Of a DNA stretch of 64,000 nucleotides, positions 45,067 through 52,822 are shown in pieces (positions within the stretch are counted from its first letter, which is position 1; each line of letters opens with the position of its first letter). Origin of the DNA: Prolixibacteraceae bacterium (lineage in GTDB: Bacteria > Bacteroidota > Bacteroidia > Bacteroidales > Prolixibacteraceae). Location: NCBI GenBank assembly GCA_019856515.1, contig CP082230.1, positions 5,084,001 through 5,148,000 of the forward strand, given 5' to 3'. The notes under the pieces were generated by a model that ran no database searches, was not told where the DNA came from, and saw only the letters and a list, made by a program, of their open reading frames with translations. Made by a program: the position numbers and the translations under genes.

Positions 45067-45921
45067 ATGAAAAAAGTAACAAACGATAGATATCATGAGT
45101 CACTCAATCAGGTAGTAGACTATATTCAACTTCATATAAGTGAAAATATAGACTTAAAGACATTGGCGGAAGTGGCACATATCTCGGAGTATCACTTTCA
45201 TCGAATTTTTAAGGCATATATTGGAGAGTCGTTGGGAGCCTATCTCCATCGTATACGTTTAGAGAGTGCTGCGAGTAAATTGCGGATTACCGATCAGAGT
45301 CTGACTGAGATTGCGGAAAAAGTTGGATATAACAATCAGCAGGCTTTGTCTAAGGCTTTTAAGAAACATTTTGGGATCACACCATCTGCTTTTCGTAATT
45401 TAGAATCTTATTTTGACTCTAAAAGGAAGCCCCGAAAGGATAGGCTGGGGTTGCACCCTGAAATCCGTTATGAAGAGGATAAGTTGTTGGCATACATTCG
45501 TATCATTTCGAAGTATGGTTCGCATAAGGCTTATGATGAAGCCTGGGAACGTTTGGGTAAATTTGTTTCTGAGCATCGTCTTTTTAATGGACAGACCGAA
45601 GCCATTGGTTTGAGTTTTGATGACCCTAATATTACGCAAAATGAGAAGTGTCGATTTTATGCTTGTTACTCTATTGAAGCACCAGTAGAAGGGGATGGCG
45701 AGATTGGAACCTTGACTTTAAAAGGTGGTCAATTTGCGGTCTTTACATTGCGTGGGTCCTACTCGCAGTTGGGACAGATGTATGATGATATTTATTATGG
45801 ATGGTTGCAAGAGAGCGAGGTGCGGTTACGTAATCGTATGTCTTATGAAAAGTATCTAAACGATCCTAGTGAAGTAAACAAAGAAGATATTCTTACTGAG
45901 ATTTATATACCTATCAAATAA
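45067..45921 (+). CDS. AraC-family regulator with GyrI-like effector domain
   Basis: 284 residues. The N-terminal double HTH (about 8-107) has LKTLAEVAHISEYHFHRIFK and LTEIAEKVGYNNQQALSKAF, then FGITPSAFRN. The C-terminal half (about 125-284) resembles the GyrI-like small-molecule-binding domain of Rob/BmrR-type regulators (YGSHKAYDEAWERLGKFV; EIGTLTLKGGQFAVFTLRGS). It probably binds a hydrophobic or cationic ligand and controls its own operon with the two genes that follow 4 and 3 bases later. Confidence 0.88.
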   Translation: MKKVTNDRYHESLNQVVDYIQLHISENIDLKTLAEVAHISEYHFHRIFKAYIGESLGAYLHRIRLESAASKLRITDQSLTEIAEKVGYNNQQALSKAFKKHFGITPSAFRNLESYFDSKRKPRKDRLGLHPEIRYEEDKLLAYIRIISKYGSHKAYDEAWERLGKFVSEHRLFNGQTEAIGLSFDDPNITQNEKCRFYACYSIEAPVEGDGEIGTLTLKGGQFAVFTLRGSYSQLGQMYDDIYYGWLQESEVRLRNRMSYEKYLNDPSEVNKEDILTEIYIPIK

Positions 45922-45925
45922 TCAT

Positions 45926-46189
45926 ATGAAAAATAAGTTTTGTCAAAGTTGCCATATGCCGATGGCAAAAGATCCTCAAGGTGGAGGAACAGAAGTGGGG
46001 AATGAGAGAAGTGAAAAATATTGTAGCTATTGTTATCAAGAGGGACAATTTACTTTTGAAGACAGACTAGATGGGTTTGTCGATCATACGGTAGATGCAA
46101 TGGTCGCAGCTGGTAAATGGCGTTGGTGGTCGAAATTGCTGATGAATAAGAGGAGTTTAATGAAGTTGGAACGATGGAAAGATGCATAG
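45926..46189 (+). CDS. Small zinc-ribbon protein
   Basis: 87 residues with two Cys pairs, C6-x2-C9 (FCQSCHMPM) and C33-x2-C36 (YCSYCYQEG), matching the 'putative zinc ribbon' family (PF12674). The rest is helical and basic (WRWWSKLLMNKRSLMKLERW). The function of the family is unknown. It lies 4 bases after the AraC gene and 3 bases before the acetyltransferase, so the three are one operon. Confidence 0.8.
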   Translation: MKNKFCQSCHMPMAKDPQGGGTEVGNERSEKYCSYCYQEGQFTFEDRLDGFVDHTVDAMVAAGKWRWWSKLLMNKRSLMKLERWKDA

Positions 46190-46192
46190 GTT

Positions 46193-46978
46193 ATGGCCGA
46201 TTTTATACTACTGAGTAAAGAAAATATCGACAAGGAGCATATTTGTTGTGCGATCTCTGATAAGAAATGCAAAGAGAGCTATGAGTTGAAAAAATCATGG
46301 TTAAAGAAAGAGTTGGATAATGGATATGTCTTCAGACGTATCGATGCTAGAGCAAAAGTTTTTATAGAGTATGGACCAGCAGAGAAGGCATGGTTGCCAA
46401 TTGATGCACCTAATTATATCAATATCAACTGTTTTTGGGTTTCAGGAAGGTATAAAGGACATGGGAATGCAAGAAAATTATTGCAATATGCTATTGATGA
46501 TGCAAAAGCCCAGGGAAAATTAGGGTTGGTGACGGTGGTGGGAACCAAGAAATTTCATTTTATGAGTGATACAAAATGGTTATTACGACAAGGTTTTGAG
46601 GTATTCGAGAAACTTTCTTATGGGTTTAGTCTGTTGGTGTTAAAGTTTGATAAAAGTGGGACAAACCCTACTTTTAAGCAGAGTGTGCAAAGTGGAATGT
46701 GTCCTTTAGATGATGGAATTACAGTTTATTATACCAATCGTTGTCCTTTCTCAGAATATCATGTCTCCACATCACTAGTGGAAACTACAAAGAGAAGAAA
46801 GATACCGCTTCATATAAGAAAACTAGAGACTTTATCAGAGGCACAAGAAGCACCTACACCTGCAACTATCTTTAGCTTGTTTTATAATGGTCAGTTTGTG
46901 ACCACTGACATAAGCATCTGTATGGATCGTCGGTTTGATATGTTAATGGACAAATTCATTGCTGCAAAGAAAAAATGA
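46193..46978 (+). CDS. GNAT-like N-acetyltransferase with YoaP domain
   Basis: 261 residues. The first two thirds show a GNAT acetyl-CoA pattern (NCFWVSGRYKGHGNARKLLQ is the pyrophosphate-loop-like R/Q-x-x-G-x-G/A stretch; LVTVVGTKKFHFMSD). The C-terminal third (DDGITVYYTNRCPFSEYHV onward) fits the YoaP-like domain and contains a CPF sequence that recalls a thioredoxin-like half-site. The substrate is unknown. Last gene of the AraC operon; the 240 bases after it hold nothing recognisable until the tRNA terminator. Confidence 0.78.
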   Translation: MADFILLSKENIDKEHICCAISDKKCKESYELKKSWLKKELDNGYVFRRIDARAKVFIEYGPAEKAWLPIDAPNYININCFWVSGRYKGHGNARKLLQYAIDDAKAQGKLGLVTVVGTKKFHFMSDTKWLLRQGFEVFEKLSYGFSLLVLKFDKSGTNPTFKQSVQSGMCPLDDGITVYYTNRCPFSEYHVSTSLVETTKRRKIPLHIRKLETLSEAQEAPTPATIFSLFYNGQFVTTDISICMDRRFDMLMDKFIAAKKK

Positions 46979-47224
46979 TATCTCATTCAATTAATTTTCC
47001 AGTGAAGCTCTCTTGAATATAAGGTTGCATAGACAAATGATATAAGTAGACTCAAATTTATTGTTTCCATCTGTTTGCTATATCTCTAAATATATCATTA
47101 TTAAAGACGTATTGAATTAAGAATATCAATTTATGTAGAATTATAGTACAAGTACTATATTTTAGGTTACAGGTAGTTTGATTTTAACCTGTTAGATAAG
47201 TCTATTTAGGTGTTACAGATATGA

Positions 47225-47255
47225 AAAAAGACTGCCTTTAAAAGACAGTCTTTTT
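47225..47255 (-). terminator. Terminator of the SRP RNA/tRNA-Thr transcript
   Basis: AAAAAGACTG and CAGTCTTTTT pair, with an inner CTTT/AAAG stem. On the minus strand it follows the tRNA by 4 bases and ends in a T-run, a good rho-independent terminator. The plus-strand reading also ends in TTTTT, so it may act in both directions. Confidence 0.8.
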
Positions 47256-47259
47256 GTTG

Positions 47260-47333
47260 AGCCGAATATCAGATTCGAACTGATGACCCCGAGATTACAA
47301 ATCACGTGCTCTGGCCAACTGAGCTAATTCGGC
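47260..47333 (-). tRNA. tRNA-Thr (anticodon TGT)
   Basis: 74 bases. The acceptor stem GCCGAAT/ATTCGGC, D-arm GCTC/GAGC, anticodon loop TTTGTAA with TGT at the wobble-to-third positions, and T-arm ATCAG-TTCGAAT-CTGAT are all visible. The anticodon stem CGTGA/TCTCG has one T-T mismatch. CCA is not encoded. It lies 4 bases from the SRP RNA gene and shares its strand. Confidence 0.95.
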
Positions 47334-47337
47334 ATGT

Positions 47338-47436
47338 GGGCGAGCTAACTACATCGCACTGCTACAACCACCTATCCTTGCTGCCTTCCGACCCTGGGGA
47401 GTTTCAGTAGGAGCATGTCGTGTAGCACTCACCCGG
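47338..47436 (-). ncRNA. ffs: Signal recognition particle RNA (4.5S type)
   Basis: On the minus strand the sequence contains the invariant apical part CAGGGTCGGAAGGCAGCAAG, which includes the GGAA tetraloop and the asymmetric loop bound by Ffh. The flanking arms CCGGGTGAGTGC and the complementary GCTCGCCC close a long hairpin of about 100 bases without an Alu domain, the small bacterial form. It pairs with Ffh to target membrane proteins. A matching promoter lies immediately upstream and tRNA-Thr immediately downstream. Confidence 0.93.
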
Positions 47437-47440
47437 GGAA

Positions 47441-47470
47441 CAAAAGTAATACCTCTGATGATATTTACAA
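47441..47470 (-). promoter_or_regulatory. Promoter of ffs and tRNA-Thr
   Basis: On the minus strand TTG (47468-47470), 19 bases and TACTTTTG (47441-47448) match the Bacteroidota consensus. The predicted start falls at about 47435, where the SRP RNA 5' arm begins. A perfect 11-base inverted repeat TCCATGAAAAA/TTTTTCATGGA (47476-47505) lies just upstream. Confidence 0.68.
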
Positions 47471-47817
47471 ATAATTCCATGAAAAAAATAAATGTTTTTC
47501 ATGGAGATTTATAGAGAGATGATCTTTATTGTTGATAATCAGATTGTTTTTGATTCTGGGCTTAATAGTCATAAATAAACACTTTGTGTTTTATGTTGAG
47601 TTTTAAAATATAGTATTCAATATCTTCATTGTTTCCGGTATGGCTATTGAACTGTTGGGAGTTTATGTGTGTACTTATATCTTACTGTTTCTAGAGTGTT
47701 AATTTTTATTGTTTGTATAATAATGATATGATTTACAGTCTAGTTTGTTTGTAGATTTAGAGCCTTCGTTGTTTTTGATATTATCGTTATGTTATTTTAA
47801 TAAAAGACTTGTTTAGA

Positions 47818-47848
47818 TTGTTTTGTGTGTTAATTTTTATTATATTTG
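47818..47848 (+). promoter_or_regulatory. Promoter of pckA
   Basis: TTG (47818-47820), a 20-base spacer and TATATTTG (47841-47848) match the Bacteroidota promoter pattern. The start would lie at about 47854, the first base of the long inverted repeat described next. The 47444-47817 stretch upstream holds no gene I can support. Confidence 0.55.
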
Positions 47849-47854
47849 TTTTAT

Positions 47855-47934
47855 CCCTCAAATGAGAAACATCTTGATTGCTTTTTCTTTACTTTCCTAT
47901 ATAAATTTTTTGTTTCTTGTTTGAGGGTTTTTTA
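47855..47934 (+). promoter_or_regulatory. Attenuator-like stem-loop in the pckA leader
   Basis: CCCTCAAATGAGAAACA (47855-47871) and TGTTTCTTGTTTGAGGG (47911-47927) pair at 14 of 17 positions around a loop of about 39 bases and are followed at once by seven T residues. It has the form of a rho-independent terminator placed at the very 5' end of the predicted pckA transcript, 65 bases before the ATG. It could be an attenuator, or the end of a small RNA. Confidence 0.55.
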
Positions 47935-47998
47935 ATAAAACTTTTCTTCTCTCTTTGTTGTTCTTAAGGTAATATTTCTTCATTAAATACCTTGTATT

Positions 47999-49606
47999 AT
48001 GACGCACTCATATCTTTCTGAATTTGGAATTGGTAGCACAACGACGATTGTTCATCAACCTACATATGACGAATTGTTTATATTAGAGTGTGATCCTGCA
48101 TTAGATGAACAAGAACGAGGTGTGGTAACTTCATTGGGTGCGGTTAGTGTGGATACAGGTGTTTTTACTGGTCGAACGCCTAAAGACAAGTATATATTAA
48201 TGGATCATCATACTGATCATCGTGTTTGGTGGACGAGTCAGTCATACCCAAATGATAATAAGCCAATAAGTCCTGAGATTTGGTCCTGTCTGTTAGATTT
48301 AGTAACGACATATTTAGATGGAAAGTATCTTTATGTTGTAGACGTGTTTTGTGGAATGGATCCGCAAAATAGACGAAAAGTTCGTGTTGTCACCGAGATT
48401 GCATGGCAGGCACATTTTGCTTTAAATATGTTTGTCCGTCCAAATAAAGAGGAGTTGAGGCAATTTGATGAACCCGATTTTTTGGTGTTGTGTGCAAGTC
48501 GGGTAGTGAATAGGGAGTGGAAAAAACAGGGACTTAATTCAGAGAATTTTGTTGCTTTTAATTTTGAGCAGGGGGTGCAGGTAATTGGAGGAACCTGGTA
48601 TGGTGGAGAGATTAAAAAAGGAGTTTTCTCGATGATGAACTATTTTCTTCCATTAGAGGGGATTCCGACAATGCACTGTGCTGCTAATCAGGGTGAAAAA
48701 GATGATGTTGCACTGTTTTTTGGACTGTCTGGCACTGGAAAAACGACATTGTCAACGGATGATCACAGGGAGCTTATTGGTGATGATGAACATGCTTGGT
48801 GTGATCGAGGTGTATTTAACTTAGAGGGTGGGTGCTATGCAAAGACTGCTAGATTAAGTTTGGAAAAAGAACCAGAGATCTTTCATGCTATTAGAAGAGA
48901 TGCTTTATTGGAGAATGTAACGGTATTAGAAGATGGTCAAGTTGATTTTTATGATGTTCATAAGACTGAAAATGGACGTGTATCTTATCCTATATATCAT
49001 ATTGATCATCTTGCGTCTTTACAACAGTCCTTAGGGCATCCAAATAAGATTGTGTTGTTAACGGCAGATGCTTTTGGTGTTTTTCCTCCTATCTCGAAGC
49101 TTACTGAAACACAATTTTTATATCATTTTCTGTCTGGTTATACTTCTAAAGTATCTGGAACTGAGCAAGGGGTGCTGAGTCCTATTCCAACCTTTTCTGC
49201 TTGCTATGGAGCTGCATTTTTATCATTACCCCCAATGACTTATGCATCGTTACTGTTGGAGAAGATAAGAGTACATAAAACAGAAGTATTTCTGGTTAAC
49301 AGTGGCTGGGATGGAAATGGAGAGCGTTATTTGTTGTCGGATACACGGCGTATTGTTCAATGGGCTTTGTCTGAAGAGGTGAACAATAGTGAATTTGAAT
49401 TGTTGCCAATTTTTAACCTTAGAATTCCTCGATATATAGATGGTCTAAATACAGCCATCTTAGATCCTCGAAATTGTTATGAACAGAAACATGATTGGGA
49501 GAGTCGAGCATTTCAATTGGGTGAAGATTTTATTGAAAATTTCAACAAATATCAAGATATTACACCATACTCATGGATTATTAATGGAGGGCCAATTATT
49601 GACTGA
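47999..49606 (+). CDS. pckA: Phosphoenolpyruvate carboxykinase (ATP)
   Basis: 535 residues. The P-loop GLSGTGKTT is at 242-250 and the Mg-binding kinase-2 segment GDDEHAW at 261-267. The family markers VFTGRTPKDKY (55-65), NRKVRV-type substrate region (124-130), GTWYGGEIKKGVFSMMNY and RIPRYIDGLNTAILDP are present. It decarboxylates and phosphorylates oxaloacetate to PEP with ATP; in many Bacteroidota it runs toward oxaloacetate during fermentation. An IS4-family element inserted at the 3' end: without it the frame would read ...PIIEIS-stop, whereas it now ends ...PIID-stop. Confidence 0.95.
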   Translation: MTHSYLSEFGIGSTTTIVHQPTYDELFILECDPALDEQERGVVTSLGAVSVDTGVFTGRTPKDKYILMDHHTDHRVWWTSQSYPNDNKPISPEIWSCLLDLVTTYLDGKYLYVVDVFCGMDPQNRRKVRVVTEIAWQAHFALNMFVRPNKEELRQFDEPDFLVLCASRVVNREWKKQGLNSENFVAFNFEQGVQVIGGTWYGGEIKKGVFSMMNYFLPLEGIPTMHCAANQGEKDDVALFFGLSGTGKTTLSTDDHRELIGDDEHAWCDRGVFNLEGGCYAKTARLSLEKEPEIFHAIRRDALLENVTVLEDGQVDFYDVHKTENGRVSYPIYHIDHLASLQQSLGHPNKIVLLTADAFGVFPPISKLTETQFLYHFLSGYTSKVSGTEQGVLSPIPTFSACYGAAFLSLPPMTYASLLLEKIRVHKTEVFLVNSGWDGNGERYLLSDTRRIVQWALSEEVNNSEFELLPIFNLRIPRYIDGLNTAILDPRNCYEQKHDWESRAFQLGEDFIENFNKYQDITPYSWIINGGPIID

Positions 49607-50355
49607 TGTTTCCCATGTCTTTATTCAGGTTCATAAACCATTGATTCAATGAGCCTAAAGAATTTATTATTTTCGGGTTTATTTTTAAGTACACTGATTA
49701 TCAATTCATTAAAATCACTATCGATGATTTCTGCGAGAGTTCTCATCAATTCGAGGATAAAACCCCAAATTCGTTGTACTATTACAAGTTCCATTCCTTG
49801 ATCTTTTACATGAGCAAAGATTCCACCTAGCGTCTCATATGCCTCGAACCTTTTTGCTAAACTAAAAACGTTAAACTCAATAATAGCTACAGATAGATCT
49901 GCTATTTGAGCATCAAAATCACTCGATTGAGATTTTCCTAAACCAAAATAGTTCTTTGATTCCTTAAAAAAGACCTCAATACTCCATCTAATACTATATA
50001 TCTGATAAGCTTTCTCTATGCTCAGCTTTGTATTTGAAGATACCAATAAATGCCATTTCCCTCGCTTACTGTTCTTGCAAAAGAATAGTTTTACATCTGT
50101 ACCTTTATATTTCACTGTGACTTCTGCACAATATAGACTAAGTGACTTTACCCATTTTACTCTCTTTCGCTGTTTAAGTAAGAGAGCAAGTTCTTTGGTG
50201 CTATATTCTTTGTCTTTGAAAGAATATTTAGCACTAGACATCTTAGCCATTGCAACAAGATGCATACCATTAGAGATCACAGTTTTTAATATTGAATCAC
50301 AGAAGAACCAACTGTCCATAAGTATGTAGTCTACTGTAATTCCTTGTTTAATATT

Positions 50356-51458
50356 AACCCGACGGTAATTTAACGTTATTTTAAGCTGCGTATTTAATGC
50401 TATCAGCTTTAAAGTATTTTTTCACTCTATAAGGTGATTCTTTAAGCATAGTCATATGATCTTTGACATTTTGGGTTAACTTCTCTTGTGTTCTAGGTGA
50501 GGGCTTCATAGATAAACCTTGTTTCAAATCGCAATTCAGAAATTCATCTGGATTTCTATCAGGAGAGTATGATGGTAAGAAAAAGAGTTCTATTTTATTC
50601 TTATTGTCAGATACCCATTCTTTTACGATCTTACTATGGTGTACTTTAAGATTGTCTAATATCAAAAATATTTTCTTTTTAGAAGTCTTTATAAGTTGTG
50701 TCATAAATTCAATTAATCGGTCTGAATTCATCGAACCAGAGTAGATCATAAATTGAACTTTACCTTGATTTGTTACTGTAGAAATCAGGTTAATAGAGAA
50801 TTTTTTAGACATACTCTTTTTTACAGGAGTTCTCCCTTTTAGGGAATAACTACGTCCATGGTTGCAGTTGTTTTTGACCCCCGTTTCATCTCCCCAATGT
50901 ATTTCGGCATTTTCAGCTTTTGCTTTTCTTGCGATAGAGGGATAGTCTTCATCTAGCCACTTTTGAACAGCTACAGAGTTTTGCTCATAAGCTCTCTTTT
51001 TTGGCTTTTGTGGGGTAAATCCCCAACGACGTAGATAGTCGCCAGTAGTAGTTATTGCTATAACTATACCAAATTGATCTAGAATAAGTTCCTGTACAGC
51101 CTTTCTTGTCCATAAAGCAAAGTTTAGCTTTAACTGGTCGGGCATCTTATCAAGAATTAGACTCTGTATTAGTTTTTCTTGTTCTAGGGTAAGCAACTTT
51201 AAATCTTCTGATTTTACACCTTTCTTCTTTGATTGTAATCCTGAAAGACCATTAGCTTTGTTTTTCTTTACCCAAGAAGATATTGTAGTGGCTCGAACTC
51301 CAAGAAGTTTTGCTACATCTTGCTTCTTTTTACCCATTTTTATTAAACGAATCGCATTCTTTCTTTGAATGAGGCGTTCCGATTCAGGTAGCGTTCGATA
51401 GTCTATTTTTTCCATGGAATAAAGATAGTAAATATTATCGATATAATACCGTCGGGTT
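50356..51458 (-). mobile_element. IS630-family element nested in the IS4-family element
   Basis: Inverted ends AACCCGACGGTA (50356-50367) and TACCGTCGGGTT (51447-51458). IS630 elements duplicate TA; here the flanks read TA on one side and TG on the other if the ends are taken as ACCC...GGGT, so one copy may have mutated. Length about 1.1 kb with a single transposase gene. Confidence 0.85.
50381..51415 (-). CDS. IS630-family transposase
   Basis: I start at ATG 51415 (MEKIDYRTLPESERL); the longer frame upstream runs through the terminal repeat. 344 residues. The N-terminal HTH domain (KNAIRLIKMGKKKQDVAKLL; ATTISSWVKKNKANG) resembles the paired-like domain of IS630/Tc1. The catalytic triad is Asp in IHWGDETGVK, Asp in FLILDNLKVHHS and Glu in SPDRNPDEFLN. 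The gene appears intact, so this element may be active. Confidence 0.9.
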   Translation of the reverse strand: MEKIDYRTLPESERLIQRKNAIRLIKMGKKKQDVAKLLGVRATTISSWVKKNKANGLSGLQSKKKGVKSEDLKLLTLEQEKLIQSLILDKMPDQLKLNFALWTRKAVQELILDQFGIVIAITTTGDYLRRWGFTPQKPKKRAYEQNSVAVQKWLDEDYPSIARKAKAENAEIHWGDETGVKNNCNHGRSYSLKGRTPVKKSMSKKFSINLISTVTNQGKVQFMIYSGSMNSDRLIEFMTQLIKTSKKKIFLILDNLKVHHSKIVKEWVSDNKNKIELFFLPSYSPDRNPDEFLNCDLKQGLSMKPSPRTQEKLTQNVKDHMTMLKESPYRVKKYFKADSIKYAA

Positions 51459-52363
51459 GATAGCATTTACCATCATCTCTTTTGCCATCGTTATTTTATC
51501 AATAACGAGTTCTTTCTCTCGGTTAAACCCATTACTCTTTGTTGATCGTTTCTTTGAGAACTGTTTTTTACGTTGTTTGGCAGTGAGTCCAAATGGAGTC
51601 TTTTTATTCTTCCCTCTTTCTTTATGTAGAGAGAAGTCCAATGTAAAATAGCTTTTGCCATCCCATAAACCTAGAAATAATCCTTTAAAACCAAATATAT
51701 AACGATGGGTTACATGCGACCATATTTTACTAACATGTTCAGTTTTGTAGGTAGACTTCTCAAAATCAGTATCGTCAATAATTAAGCATCTTTCTGCTTG
51801 ATTACAGTCATCAGAGTGAGAGTTTTTGGCTATTTGACCAAAGAGTTTATTATTACATGATGAAACTATAGTACGCCAATCTATCTGGCTGTTATTTTTA
51901 AATCGATAGAATGTATTCTTTTGTGCTTCTAACATCTCTGATAGATAATGCTTACTGTAGCTATAAATATTAGGGATAGAGAAAATTGGGAAAAGTAGTA
52001 AGCCTAATAGTATGTCACCTTTGAAGTAAGTAGACTGAGGCAACTCTTTATTTCCTAATTTCAGTTGTCTTAAGTTGAGTAACTTGTAAAGGCTAATAAT
52101 TCGATTAATTCCTTTTTCACTTGAACTGAAAAAACTCTGTGTCTCTGAAAAAACTTTTGTACTTTTATTCTGAAGCATGATTTATTTGGTTATTGGAACA
52201 ACATTAATTTACTGATAATTAATGAATTATCAAAATAAACATGCTTCTTTTTATGCTGTAAATCAAGATGTTAGCCTACATGGGAAACATCAGTTATTGA
52301 GATATCGTGAAGTGTTGTTTTTAACTATTTGGAGAAGTAGTAGGATCTCTATATTTTTGACAA

Positions 52364-52813
52364 ATGAGAGATAAAGAGGAGGAGAAGTTATTTGCGTTAG
52401 ATATTTATATTCCTGATATTTCGACTCCAAATGAGTTGCCATTTATAGGGGATATTGTTGCCGGGTTTCCCTCTCCAGCAACAGATTATATGGAACTGAA
52501 GATCGACCTTAATAAAGAGTTGGTGTCACATCCAGAGGCAACATTTTATGCAAGGGTGAAGGGTGATTCTATGATGGATGCAGATCTATTGGATGGTGAT
52601 GTTTTGGTTATTGATCGGAGTATCGAGTTGAAAAATAATCAAATAGCAGTGTGTTTTATTGATGGCGAATTTACGGTAAAAAGGGTTTTGATTGAAGCCG
52701 ATTGCTGTTGGTTGGTTCCTGAGAATAAATCTTTTGAAAAACTACTTGTAACAAAGGAAAATAACTTTATTGTTTGGGGTGTTGTTTCATATGTTATTAA
52801 GAAGGTCATATAG
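52364..52813 (+). CDS. umuD: UmuD-like autoproteolytic subunit of DNA polymerase V
   Basis: 149 residues of the LexA/UmuD S24 peptidase fold. The predicted self-cleavage site is A33-G34 in DIVAGFPSPA. The catalytic Ser69 (VKGDSMMDADL) and Lys106 (GEFTVKRVL) are at the usual spacing. There is no DNA-binding domain, so it is UmuD rather than LexA. After RecA-stimulated cleavage UmuD' would pair with UmuC for translesion synthesis. It lies 9 bases upstream of umuC. The IS4 insertion ends 70 bases upstream of its start, possibly changing its promoter context; I could not identify an SOS box. Confidence 0.92.
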   Translation: MRDKEEEKLFALDIYIPDISTPNELPFIGDIVAGFPSPATDYMELKIDLNKELVSHPEATFYARVKGDSMMDADLLDGDVLVIDRSIELKNNQIAVCFIDGEFTVKRVLIEADCCWLVPENKSFEKLLVTKENNFIVWGVVSYVIKKVI

Positions 52814-52822
52814 TTTCATGTT

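Larger units (their letters stand above)
49621..52178 (-). pseudogene. IS4-family transposase split by IS630
   Basis: The N-terminal part (52178 down to 51459) and C-terminal part (50355 down to 49621) rejoin in frame to 484 residues. Catalytic candidates are Asp in CLIIDDTDFEKS, Asp in DYILMDSWFF and Glu in the Y-(2)-R-(3)-E-(6)-K signature YSIRWSIEVFFKESK, diagnostic for the IS4 superfamily. The IS630 insertion falls between VNAI and NIKQG. Nothing else is broken, so the loss is due to the insertion alone. Confidence 0.88.
49603..52293 (-). mobile_element. IS4-family element, interrupted by IS630
   Basis: Terminal inverted repeats CTGATGTTTCCCATGT (49603-49618) and ACATGGGAAACATCAG (52278-52293) are exact. 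A 7-base direct repeat TTATTGA flanks it (49596-49602, 52294-52300). Without the nested IS630 it is close to 1.59 kb with one transposase gene. Its left end supplies the present stop codon of pckA. Confidence 0.9.

Noticed and set aside
47260-47333. Degenerate or pseudo tRNA because of a T-T mismatch in the anticodon stem
   Set aside because: All other stems and invariant bases are intact and it sits with ffs behind a promoter and before a terminator. One mismatch is not enough to call it inactive.
52300-52363. SOS box upstream of umuD
   Set aside because: I could not identify a convincing LexA site, and Bacteroidota SOS boxes are poorly defined from memory.
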